Below are positions 1 through 5,454 of a stretch of 8,678 nucleotides of DNA, one piece after another; position 1 is the first letter of the stretch; each line of letters opens with the position of its first letter. The notes under the pieces are model-generated. The model saw only the letters and a list, made by a program, of their open reading frames with translations, had not been told where the DNA came from and ran no database searches. This stretch comes from Pyrinomonadaceae bacterium (lineage in GTDB: Bacteria; Acidobacteriota; Blastocatellia; Pyrinomonadales; Pyrinomonadaceae), in contig JAGOWF010000109.1 in the NCBI GenBank assembly GCA_018060305.1, positions 1 through 8,678 on the forward strand, written 5' to 3'. A program made the position numbers and the translations under genes.

Positions 1-332
1 ACGATAAACGCCTCGACAGCGGTTACGAACTACAGCTCGAATGGAGCGGTGACGATCTGTCGCCTATCACGAATGCGACGATGATCGTTCAAGATTGGCT
101 TGGCGCGGCTGTGATCGAGGATAGGCCGCCGCCGTCGGTCGCCGCATCGTCGGGAAGAGCATTTGCACCGGCGTACGAACCAAGGCCGGCCTTTCAAGAA
201 CCGGTCGAGCTTCCCATCCTGTCGGCTGAGCCAACCGAGGAGGAGTTGCTCGAATATGCACGGGCACACCCGGCCGTTCGAGAGGCTATTCGCGTTTTTC
301 GGGCGGAGATAATCGAAGTCAAACAGGCCTGA
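1..332 (+). CDS. C-terminal fragment of a protein, possibly DNA polymerase III gamma/tau subunit
   Basis: The reading frame is open from the left edge (first full codon at base 3) and stops with TGA at 330-332, leaving 109 residues of a protein whose N-terminus lies outside the window. A short structured stretch is followed by a Pro/Ala-rich linker and an acidic helix, then the ending AVREAIRVFRAEIIEVKQA. An ending of the form 'HPxVxxAxxxFxxxIVEVK' after a Pro-rich linker is common in DnaX (gamma/tau) proteins, which load the sliding clamp, and that is the reason for the tentative name. The AAA+ core that would prove it is not visible. Internal ATGs near base 81 are in the same frame but are not credible starts, because coding continues upstream of them. 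The reading frame and stop are secure; the identity is not. Confidence 0.45.
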   Translation, partial: DKRLDSGYELQLEWSGDDLSPITNATMIVQDWLGAAVIEDRPPPSVAASSGRAFAPAYEPRPAFQEPVELPILSAEPTEEELLEYARAHPAVREAIRVFRAEIIEVKQA

Positions 333-389
333 CTGGTTGCGAACATAGTGTTCAAAAAGACGTATATCAGTAGTGACAGAATTGATCTG

Positions 390-1310
390 ATGACTGGCCG
401 ATCGCCGCAGAAATTCATATGTTTGGCCGTGGCGGCAATGTTCATTGTTGCGGCCTTCAGTGCGTTTGCGCAGGAATCGCGGCCATGGTCGCAGAATGCA
501 TCACCGCTGCCGTCGCCGACCGGATTTGTAAACGATTACGCCGGCGTTATCGATGGCGGAACGAAACAACGGCTTGAATTGCGATTAACGGACTTTCGCA
601 ATAAGACAAATCCGTCCGTCGAGATCGCTGTGGCCGTCGTCAAGACGACCGGCGAACGGGCTATATTTGACTATTCACTTGCCGTGGCACGCGGCTGGGG
701 CATCGGGTCGAAACAGGACGATAATCCGAGCGCTTTGCTCTTTGTCGCGATCGACGACCGAAAATACTTCACTCAAGTAAGCAAGGACCTCGAAGATGAG
801 TTGCCGGATGGCGTTGTCGGCAGCCTGCAGCGGCAATTCCTCGTGCCCGAATTCAAAAAGGGCAACTATGCCAAAGGCATCGAGGACACGATAAATGCCT
901 ATCTCACAACGATCGAGAACAAGGGCAACCCACCGGCCAACCAACCGCAGCAGCCTAAGGCAACGCCGGACAGTTCAGGGCTGAGCGGCGGACTCGTGGG
1001 CCTTTTCTGCTGCGCGGTTATCATCGTCGTGATCCTGATCATCATATTTAGTCGTTCGGGTCGCGGCGGCGGTAAGTCGAAGAAGGACAATGACCGCTGG
1101 GGTGGCGGATTTGGCTCATCGGGCGGCGGAAGCGGCGGAAGCGGCGTGAGCGACGCGTTGCCGTGGATAATCGGCGGCATTCTGAGCGGCGGCGGCGGCA
1201 GTTCGAGCAGCTCGTCATCGAGCGATTGGGGCGGTTCGTCGGGCGGCGGCTGGGGCGGATTTGGCGGCGGCGGCGACTTCGGCGGCGGCGGTGCAGGAGG
1301 CGATTGGTAG
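390..1310 (+). CDS. TPM-domain (YgcG-like) secreted/membrane protein with Gly-rich tail
   Basis: This 306-residue protein probably acts at the cell envelope. Residues 1-27 form a signal peptide with a hydrophobic core and an AFA cleavage site. Residues about 46-176 match the TPM domain: a VNDYAGVID start, a beta strand EIAVAVV, then RGWGIG, and LLFVAIDDRKY. A Pro/Gln linker leads to a membrane helix at about 202-220 (CCAVIIVVILIIIF). The tail is almost entirely Gly, Ser and Trp and ends GGGGAGGDW, the usual form of this family. The ATG at 390 is preferred because it gives a normal short n-region. An in-frame GTG at 348 would add 14 residues, and neither start has a clear Shine-Dalgarno site. 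Three bases separate its stop from the next gene. TPM and LemA proteins are often encoded together, as here; the molecular function of bacterial members is poorly defined. Confidence 0.85.
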   Translation: MTGRSPQKFICLAVAAMFIVAAFSAFAQESRPWSQNASPLPSPTGFVNDYAGVIDGGTKQRLELRLTDFRNKTNPSVEIAVAVVKTTGERAIFDYSLAVARGWGIGSKQDDNPSALLFVAIDDRKYFTQVSKDLEDELPDGVVGSLQRQFLVPEFKKGNYAKGIEDTINAYLTTIENKGNPPANQPQQPKATPDSSGLSGGLVGLFCCAVIIVVILIIIFSRSGRGGGKSKKDNDRWGGGFGSSGGGSGGSGVSDALPWIIGGILSGGGGSSSSSSSSDWGGSSGGGWGGFGGGGDFGGGGAGGDW

Positions 1311-1313
1311 CGC

Positions 1314-2030
1314 ATGAGACATTACTTTGAAGCATTCATTGACGATCTCAGATCGACACACGGTAGCAATCTGGCGGCGGTGATCCTCTACGGCTCGGCC
1401 GCGGCGGGCGATTTTGTCCCGAACCGGTCGGACTATAATATTCTCGTTGCACTCGAGAAGATCGGCCCCGAGGATCTTAGAAAGTCGCATGCGTGCGTTC
1501 GCGAATGGGCCCGGCTCGGCAATCCCGTGCCGGTGTATTTTACGGTGTCGGAGCTCCAGAATGCGGCGGACGTATTCCCGATCGAGTTTCATCAAATGAC
1601 CGTCGCTCGCAAGGTGCTGTTTGGGAAGGACGTGTTAGCAGGGCTCGAGATATCCGACAAATTCTTGCGCCATCAGGCGGAGTTTGAACTGCGAAGCAAG
1701 CTCTTACAACTCAGGCGACAATACATCCCGGCCTCTGCGTCGGTCGATGGGCTAAAGGCACTGATGGCTGAGAGTCTGGCGAGCTTTGCTGTGCTGTTCG
1801 GGGCCATGCTGATACTTCGCGGTATCGAGCCGCCCGCGACCAAGCACGAGATCGTCGCCCTGACCGCCGAGCACCTCGGCATTGACGGGAGGCCGTTTGA
1901 AAAAATATTCAATATCCGTGAGAATAACTTCACCGGAAAGCTCGATGACGTGACTGCCAATCAACTGTTTGGCGAGTATATGGAACAGATCGAGCGGGTG
2001 ATCGACGCGGCCGATATGGCCGGAAAATAA
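1314..2030 (+). CDS. Nucleotidyltransferase-fold protein with altered catalytic motif
   Basis: This 238-residue protein has an N-terminal polymerase-beta-like nucleotidyltransferase fold. The signature GS (G27, S28) lies in VILYGSAAAGDF, followed by SDYNILV at 39-45. In active family members the motif is GS-x(n)-D-x-D, with both Asp binding metal. Here the second position is Asn42, so catalysis may be lost or changed. Residues after about 110 look all-helical, possibly a HEPN-like or substrate-binding helical domain, but no motif fixes this. The gene starts three bases after the TPM gene stop and ends eight bases before lemA, so it is almost certainly part of the same transcript. Its job is unknown; a nucleotide-binding or regulatory partner of the two envelope proteins is only a guess. 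The ATG at 1314 is the only sensible start, as it leaves the complete fold. Confidence 0.8.
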   Translation: MRHYFEAFIDDLRSTHGSNLAAVILYGSAAAGDFVPNRSDYNILVALEKIGPEDLRKSHACVREWARLGNPVPVYFTVSELQNAADVFPIEFHQMTVARKVLFGKDVLAGLEISDKFLRHQAEFELRSKLLQLRRQYIPASASVDGLKALMAESLASFAVLFGAMLILRGIEPPATKHEIVALTAEHLGIDGRPFEKIFNIRENNFTGKLDDVTANQLFGEYMEQIERVIDAADMAGK

Positions 2031-2035
2031 GGAGA
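2031..2035 (+). promoter_or_regulatory. Ribosome binding site of lemA
   Basis: GGAGA lies four bases before the ATG at 2039, directly after the TAA of the preceding gene. It is one of the few clear Shine-Dalgarno sequences in the window and fixes the lemA start. Confidence 0.7.
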
Positions 2036-2038
2036 ACT

Positions 2039-2695
2039 ATGAAAAGAGCAATTCTGTTATCGATCGTCGTGCTGGCCGCATTCGGCCTGTCGGGCTGCAG
2101 CTACAACGAATTGACAGCCCAGCAGCAGCAGGTCAAGGGCAAGTGGGCAAATGTCGAATCGGCGATGCAGCGGCGGGCCGACCTGATCCCAAATCTGGTC
2201 GAGACCGCAAAGATGACCGGCATTCAGGAGCAGGAAGTTTTCGGCCAGATCGCTGACGCGCGTTCGCGTCTTCTCAATGCGTCGAACGCCGCCGGTACCG
2301 GTGCCGACGGCGACAAATCACCCGAGCAAAAGCAGGCTGTTATTGACGCGAATAACAGTTTCGGCGGGACTATCGGGCGGCTTCTGAGCCTTAATGAGCA
2401 GTATCCTCAATTGCGATCCAGCGAGGCTTTTATGAAGGTCCAGGACGAACTGTCAGGAACCGAGAACCGCATCAACACAGCGCGTCTCGACTTTAATGAC
2501 ATCGTGACAAAATACAATACGACACGAAATTCATTTCCCGCGGTGTTGACAGCCGGATTGCTGGGATTTAAGGAGGAGCCGTTCTTCAAGGCTGATGAAG
2601 CCGCCAAGACCGTCCCATCGGTCGGTGACGCAAACTCGCTTCGTAAGACGCAGCCTGCGGCCCCGGCCGCACCGGCTCCGGCAAACAAACCGTAG
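2039..2695 (+). CDS. lemA: LemA family lipoprotein
   Basis: This 218-residue protein is a member of the LemA family (helical-bundle envelope proteins). Residues 1-19 are a lipoprotein signal peptide ending in the lipobox LSGC with Cys20, so the protein is probably lipid-anchored and faces the periplasm, whereas many LemA proteins have a plain N-terminal membrane helix. The family signature is clear: RRADLIPNLVETAK (45-58), LLSLNEQYPQL (115-125), then ELSGTENRINTARLDFND and YNTTRNSFPAVLTAGLLGF (159-177), which precedes the FF-containing end of the domain. The last ~18 residues are an Ala/Pro-rich tail. It is the last gene of a tight operon with the TPM and nucleotidyltransferase-like genes and is followed by an intrinsic terminator. 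The biochemical role of LemA proteins in bacteria is not settled. Confidence 0.92.
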   Translation: MKRAILLSIVVLAAFGLSGCSYNELTAQQQQVKGKWANVESAMQRRADLIPNLVETAKMTGIQEQEVFGQIADARSRLLNASNAAGTGADGDKSPEQKQAVIDANNSFGGTIGRLLSLNEQYPQLRSSEAFMKVQDELSGTENRINTARLDFNDIVTKYNTTRNSFPAVLTAGLLGFKEEPFFKADEAAKTVPSVGDANSLRKTQPAAPAAPAPANKP

Positions 2696-2965
2696 CTAAA
2701 ACCCACGCGAATTACACATCGAACAATGATCACAAGGCTTGTCAGGCTCAAACTGGCAAGCCTTTTCCTTTTTGTAATGCGAAAAGATGCTGTCGGCGAT
2801 AGCCTCGGCGATGTTGAGTTTGTCGAGACTGGGGTGACTGGCGGATTCTGAGATAATAGCTGATTTGCCGGCTTCGAGCTTATCGAGGCGATGATTGATC
2901 TTTTCGATGGCCGCAAAGAGCGCGGCAAGATCGGCCTGATTATCCTGTTTGTGTCCACTTTTCAT
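2696..2965 (-). CDS. Small Cys-rich protein next to the microcompartment locus
   Basis: This 89-residue protein belongs to no family I can name. Residues about 11-32 form a short charged/hydrophobic helix of coiled-coil type. Residues about 46-62 (SLDKLNIAEAIADSIF) form a likely amphipathic helix. The C-terminus carries C70-x7-C78-x2-C81-x2-C84 with H80 between them, in KPCDHCSMCNSRGF, which could bind a metal or an iron-sulfur cluster. Its stop codon directly abuts the lemA stop on the other strand. It lies downstream of the shell genes on the same strand, separated by a 388-base repeat-rich spacer, so cotranscription is possible but unproven. The start at 2965 has only a weak GGAA-like site upstream. 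Its coherent composition and clustered Cys make a chance ORF unlikely. A cargo or accessory role for the compartment is inference. Confidence 0.65.
   Translation of the reverse strand: MKSGHKQDNQADLAALFAAIEKINHRLDKLEAGKSAIISESASHPSLDKLNIAEAIADSIFSHYKKEKACQFEPDKPCDHCSMCNSRGF
2734..2773 (+). terminator. Intrinsic terminator of the TPM-lemA operon
   Basis: A 12-bp stem (AAGGCTTGTCAG at 2734-2745 with CTGGCAAGCCTT at 2753-2764, one G-U pair) closes a 7-base loop and is followed by a T-rich run up to 2773. It lies 38 bases past the lemA stop and points in the lemA direction. It sits inside the coding sequence of the opposing small gene. On the minus strand the same hairpin lacks a following U-tract, so it should not stop that transcript. 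Confidence 0.8.
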
Positions 2966-3177
2966 GGTTTCCAGAACGAGTACTGACAGAATACCCTAAT
3001 CGAAACCAGTGGGTGAAACCCAGGGCTTGCGCTCGTCATCTGTCGCGCTGATTTTTCCAGCATCATGGCGAGAAGGGTGCGGGTCGAGGTTGAGGCCGGT
3101 TGTATCATTTGATCACGCGGGTATGCGGGGCCTTTTTTTATGGTGGGTCGCGTGATTGATCGAATGAAAGTTCCCTT
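2966..3177. other. Intergenic spacer without a gene
   Basis: No convincing gene is present between the small Cys-rich gene and the palindrome cluster. A short inverted pair, ATCACGCG at 3112-3119 and CGCGTGAT at 3149-3156, surrounds a T-run at 3133-3139. The stretch near 3003-3030 (AGTGGGTGAAACCCAGGG and neighbours) resembles dispersed low-complexity repeats of such genomes. An ORF on the minus strand (2962-3198) reads through these repeats and looks spurious. Any promoter for the Cys-rich gene should lie here, but I could not identify one. Confidence 0.5.
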
Positions 3178-3335
3178 ATTGCCGTTGCCTTTAGGCAACG
3201 GTCCGGTTCCATCGATCCTTGTGGGCTTTAGCCCAAGTTGGGCGAGTTGGGCTAAAGCCCGGGGGAATGAGATGGCCTTTCCCCCTTGCCTGAAGGCAAC
3301 GGCAATATAGGCAACCGGAGAAAGGCAACGGCAAT
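3178..3335. repeat. Nested palindromic repeat cluster
   Basis: Outer arms ATTGCCGTTGCCTTT (3178-3192) and AAAGGCAACGGCAAT (3321-3335) are perfect reverse complements. Inside them lie a 9-bp hairpin (CCGTTGCCT/AGGCAACGG, 3182-3201), a perfect 14-bp pair GGGCTTTAGCCCAA (3223-3236) and TTGGGCTAAAGCCC (3247-3260), the pair CCGGTT (3203-3208)/AACCGG (3313-3318), and another copy of GGCAACGGCAAT at 3295-3306. The arrangement is REP- or MITE-like. It follows the last shell gene and could also act as a transcript end or stabiliser. Confidence 0.75.
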
Positions 3336-3353
3336 GTGTGCCCGGATTCGCCT

Positions 3354-3629
3354 CTACGACGACAGGTCAATACGGTCAACTACGCCGACGATAGCGGAAT
3401 CTATGGCTGCTCCGGCACGGCCGGTGGCGGCGGTTGAGGCGGACCAGCCTTCCTGGGCGATGATGACTATGTCGCCTTCACCGGAATCTACTGAATCCAG
3501 GGCGATACAGGTGTAATCCATATCTTTGCCCTCGGGCGTGATCTGGCGACAGAGCATAGCTCGGGTGCCCTCGTAGCGTTGGTTCTTATGGGTGGCGACG
3601 ACGTTGCCGATGACTCTGGCTAGCAGCAT
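3354..3629 (-). CDS. Bacterial microcompartment vertex protein (BMC-P, EutN/CcmL family), divergent copy
   Basis: At 91 residues this has the normal length for an EutN/CcmL-fold pentamer, which caps the vertices of an icosahedral microcompartment shell. The start MLLARVIGNVVATHK and the end DSAIVGVVDRIDLSS match the family closely. The central signature is degraded: ALDSVDSGEGD replaces the usual VGAG, and EGWSAS replaces GSSAR, so it is the most divergent of the three copies. The ATG at 3629 was chosen because the family begins there. The 15 extra residues possible from 3674 are a translation of the upstream palindrome. No Shine-Dalgarno site is visible. It is the last of five shell/aldolase genes in the transcript, separated from the preceding one by a palindromic spacer. 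A vertex role is well supported; why this locus needs a divergent copy is unknown. Confidence 0.88.
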   Translation of the reverse strand: MLLARVIGNVVATHKNQRYEGTRAMLCRQITPEGKDMDYTCIALDSVDSGEGDIVIIAQEGWSASTAATGRAGAAIDSAIVGVVDRIDLSS

Positions 3630-3630
3630 A

Positions 3631-3703
3631 GTGGTGAATGGTGAACGATGGATGATGAGTGAAGAATCTTGCATTCACCACTCACCATTCATCATCCACC
3701 ATT
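3631..3703. repeat. Imperfect inverted repeat between two vertex-protein genes
   Basis: GTGGTGAATG (3631-3640) is the exact reverse complement of CATTCACCAC (3672-3681), GAATGGTGA (3636-3644) of TCACCATTC (3682-3690), and GGATGATGA (3650-3658) of TCATCATCC (3689-3697). More than one hairpin can therefore form. The element fills the gap and extends over the last codons and stop of the upstream shell gene. Confidence 0.75.
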
Positions 3704-3970
3704 AAATACATGGGCGTCGGAATCGATGATCCCGACGATAGTGCAGTCGGTCGGGGTCTCGTCGCGTTTGAATGGGAACGACGCCTCTTTGCCTCGGCAC
3801 CAAAAAACAAGCTCACCGACGCCGGCACCGACCGCGTCGAGTGCGACCATCGGCGAGCCTTTCACCTTTAGATCTGCGTCAAGGGTCTGGACGATGAGGA
3901 ACTTGCGGCCCTCGAGCGAGACGTTTTTGACGGTCGAGACGACATTGCCGATGACGCGTGCGATCTGCAT
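3692..3970 (-). CDS. Bacterial microcompartment vertex protein (BMC-P, EutN/CcmL family)
   Basis: This is a 92-residue EutN/CcmL-family protein, expected to form pentamers at shell vertices. The N-terminal strand MQIARVIGNVVST, the signature VALDAVGAGVGELV (42-55) and the final strand TIVGIIDSD are typical. The usual GSSAR after the central strand is replaced by CRGKEAS (58-64), so the surface near the pore or rim differs from the canonical copy upstream. Its ATG is four bases after the stop of the preceding BMC-P gene, so translation is probably coupled. No independent ribosome site is seen. The last residues (NGG) and stop fall inside the palindromic spacer that follows, suggesting the repeat may have replaced or trimmed the original C-terminus. 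Confidence 0.92.
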   Translation of the reverse strand: MQIARVIGNVVSTVKNVSLEGRKFLIVQTLDADLKVKGSPMVALDAVGAGVGELVFWCRGKEASFPFKRDETPTDCTIVGIIDSDAHVFNGG

Positions 3971-3974
3971 TCAT

Positions 3975-4241
3975 TCAAATAAAATCAAAGGTGTCGATGA
4001 CACCGATGATCGCGCTGTCCACCGGGCAATCTTTGTTACCCTCCGCCATGCGTGCGCTTGAGCCGCCCACGACGATTACTTTCTCGTGATAGCCGGCACC
4101 GACGGTATCGACGGCAACAATATAGCCGCTCTGGTCAGAGCCGTCGAGATTGATGGGCTTGACGATGAGCAGCTTTTTGCCTTGCAGCCGTTCGTCCTTT
4201 TGAGTGGACACGACGGTGCCCAAAATGCGTGCGATGATCAT
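3975..4241 (-). CDS. Bacterial microcompartment vertex protein (BMC-P, EutN/CcmL family), canonical copy
   Basis: This 88-residue protein is the most canonical of the three pentamer-forming shell proteins here. It has the start MIIARILGTVVSTQKD, the signature VAVDTVGAGYHEKVIVVGGSSAR (42-64, given here by its key residues V47-G48-A49-G50 and G60-S61-S62-A63-R64), and the end DSAIIGVIDTFDF. Such pentamers close the twelve vertices of the shell built by BMC-H hexamers. It is the first vertex gene in the operon, 75 bases after the BMC-H stop across a palindromic spacer, and is followed with a 4-base gap by the second copy. No clear Shine-Dalgarno site precedes its ATG, so its translation is likely weaker than that of the BMC-H gene. 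Confidence 0.94.
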   Translation of the reverse strand: MIIARILGTVVSTQKDERLQGKKLLIVKPINLDGSDQSGYIVAVDTVGAGYHEKVIVVGGSSARMAEGNKDCPVDSAIIGVIDTFDFI

Positions 4242-4244
4242 GTG

Positions 4245-4317
4245 AGCTGTCAGCGGTCAGCCGTCAGCAGTCAGTTCCGGATCAGTTACTGATCGCTGAA
4301 TGCTGAGAGCTGATCGC
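4245..4317. repeat. Imperfect inverted repeat between BMC-H and the first BMC-P gene
   Basis: The spacer is made of iterated GTCAGC/GCTGA units: the left half carries TCAGC several times (4250-4273) and the right half carries its complement (CGCTGA, TGCTGA, GCTGA), so a long imperfect hairpin can form around 4280. It separates the hexamer gene from the pentamer genes and contains no open reading frame. Confidence 0.65.
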
Positions 4318-4595
4318 TATTTCCTAACGACCGGCAGCGTCTCATCCACGCTTGCATGCGGACGCGGTATGACGTGGACGCTGACGAGTTCGCCGACGCG
4401 TCGTGCGGCGGCGGCCCCGGCGTCGGTTGCGGCCTTGACGGCAGCGACATCTCCGCGGACTATCGCCGTGACAAAGCCCGCGCCGATCTTTTCATACGAG
4501 ACGAGTTGAACATTCGCGGCCTTGACCATGGCGTCGGCCGCCTCGATCGTCGCAACGAGTCCTTTTGTTTCGACCATTCCTAATGCTTCTTGCAT
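4317..4595 (-). CDS. Bacterial microcompartment hexameric shell protein (BMC-H, PduA/EutM type)
   Basis: This 92-residue single-domain BMC protein forms the hexagonal tiles of a microcompartment facet. It starts with QEALGMVETKGLVATIEAAD as in PduA/EutM. K25 in ADAMVKAANV is the edge lysine that packs hexamers side by side. K36-I37-G38-A39-G40 is the pore loop (KIGSG in PduA), and I76-P77-R78-P79-H80 is the conserved rim motif. The Ala at 39 makes the pore lining slightly less polar than the usual Ser. It follows the aldolase gene by 46 bases and has the best Shine-Dalgarno site of the cluster (AGGAG). It is the only BMC-H in the window, and no tandem-domain BMC-T is present, so this shell would have one facet protein unless others lie elsewhere. 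Confidence 0.96.
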   Translation of the reverse strand: MQEALGMVETKGLVATIEAADAMVKAANVQLVSYEKIGAGFVTAIVRGDVAAVKAATDAGAAAARRVGELVSVHVIPRPHASVDETLPVVRK

Positions 4596-4604
4596 TTAGT
4601 TTTG

Positions 4605-4609
4605 CTCCT
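4605..4609 (-). promoter_or_regulatory. Strong ribosome binding site of the BMC-H gene
   Basis: AGGAG on the minus strand (CTCCT on plus) lies nine bases before the ATG at 4595. None of the three vertex genes downstream has a comparable site, which fits the need for many more hexamer than pentamer subunits. Confidence 0.7.
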
Positions 4610-4641
4610 GGATCAGATCTGACTTGAAAAGCCCTGCTAGT

Positions 4642-5442
4642 TTACCCCAATTTTGCTGCCTGGCTCAAAAGCTCTATTAATTCTTCGCGCGTGAACGAGA
4701 TCTTCCGGCCGTTGGTTTTACCCGGCGACGGATAGCTGACGTCTAGGTCGCAGGCGATGTTGGCGTCGTGCAGATAGCCGCAGGCCTGGCAGCGGGCGTT
4801 TTCCTTTAGATATCCTGCCTTCTCGCGAATCTCGACGAGTTTTGCGATGGCCTCGGTGGGCAGGTCGTTGGCGCCACCGAGGGCCTTTGCGAGGATGGCG
4901 ATCTTTGCGGTGTGCTCGAGGGTTTCAAGTCGGTCCCACGCTTGCCACAGGTCCTCGCCATAGGCGACTGCGCCGTGATTGGCCATGAGCAGAGCGTTGT
5001 GATGGGCGACGAACGGCTTCATCGCCTCGGTCAATTCGCTGGTGGATGGCGTGCCGTAATCGGTCAATGGAACGCAGCCGAGCGTTAGCACCACTTCGCT
5101 CAATATCGGTTTGTCGATGGCGAGGCCGGCGACCGCGAATGCCGTTCCGTGCGGCGGATGCGCGTGGCAGACGGCCTTGATGTCGGGACGCATCTTGTAG
5201 ATCAGCAAGTGCATCGCGAGCTCGCTCGACGCGCGCTTGTCAGACAGCGGCTTGCCGTCCATGTCGGTGAGGGCGAGGCAATCCTCGGTCATGCGGCCCT
5301 TGCACGTCATCGTCGGCGTGGCGAGCACAAGGTTCTCGCCCAGCCGTATCGAGACGTTGCCGTCAGACGAGACGACATAGCTGCGTTCATACATCAGCTC
5401 GCCGACACGCACGATAAGTTTTCGCGCCGAGGATTCGTCCAT
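4642..5442 (-). CDS. Class II aldolase (FucA/RhaD-type) with C-terminal encapsulation-like tail
   Basis: This 266-residue zinc aldolase of the class II aldolase/adducin family probably cleaves a phosphorylated deoxy-sugar such as fuculose-1-phosphate into dihydroxyacetone phosphate and lactaldehyde. Visible sites are the phosphate-binding SDGNVSIRL (26-34), catalytic Glu74 in ASSELAMH, and zinc ligands His93 and His95 (CHAHPPHG) and His156 (NHGAVAYG), each one position away from FucA E73, H92, H94 and H155. FucA ends near residue 215. This protein goes on for about 50 residues with C218-x2-C221 and C231, a Pro/Gly/Lys linker (238-248) and an amphipathic helix FTREELIELLSQAAKL (250-265). Such tails direct enzymes into microcompartments, and PVM-type loci carry this enzyme. 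The shell genes follow directly on the same strand. The substrate is inferred from the family, and no clear ribosome site precedes the ATG. Confidence 0.92.
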   Translation of the reverse strand: MDESSARKLIVRVGELMYERSYVVSSDGNVSIRLGENLVLATPTMTCKGRMTEDCLALTDMDGKPLSDKRASSELAMHLLIYKMRPDIKAVCHAHPPHGTAFAVAGLAIDKPILSEVVLTLGCVPLTDYGTPSTSELTEAMKPFVAHHNALLMANHGAVAYGEDLWQAWDRLETLEHTAKIAILAKALGGANDLPTEAIAKLVEIREKAGYLKENARCQACGYLHDANIACDLDVSYPSPGKTNGRKISFTREELIELLSQAAKLG

Positions 5443-5454
5443 AAAAACAGGAAA

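Noticed and set aside
899..1315. 138-residue Pro-rich minus-strand ORF
   Set aside because: It is the antisense shadow of the Gly-rich tail of the TPM-domain gene; the poly-Pro composition is simply the complement of Gly codons.
2966..3177. Riboswitch or structured RNA in the long spacer
   Set aside because: Only short inverted pairs and low-complexity repeats are present; no known aptamer core was recognised.
2962..3198. 78-residue minus-strand ORF in the spacer after the shell genes
   Set aside because: It translates through palindromic and repeat sequence, overlaps the start of the Cys-rich gene and shows no coherent domain or signal.
3178..3335. Possible CRISPR array from repeated GGCAACGGCAAT units
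   Set aside because: The units are short, in both orientations and irregularly spaced, without equal-length spacers; they form palindromes instead.
3630..3674. Upstream ATG extending the third BMC-P by 15 residues
   Set aside because: The added residues come from the palindromic spacer, while the family N-terminus MLLARVIGNVV begins exactly at 3629.
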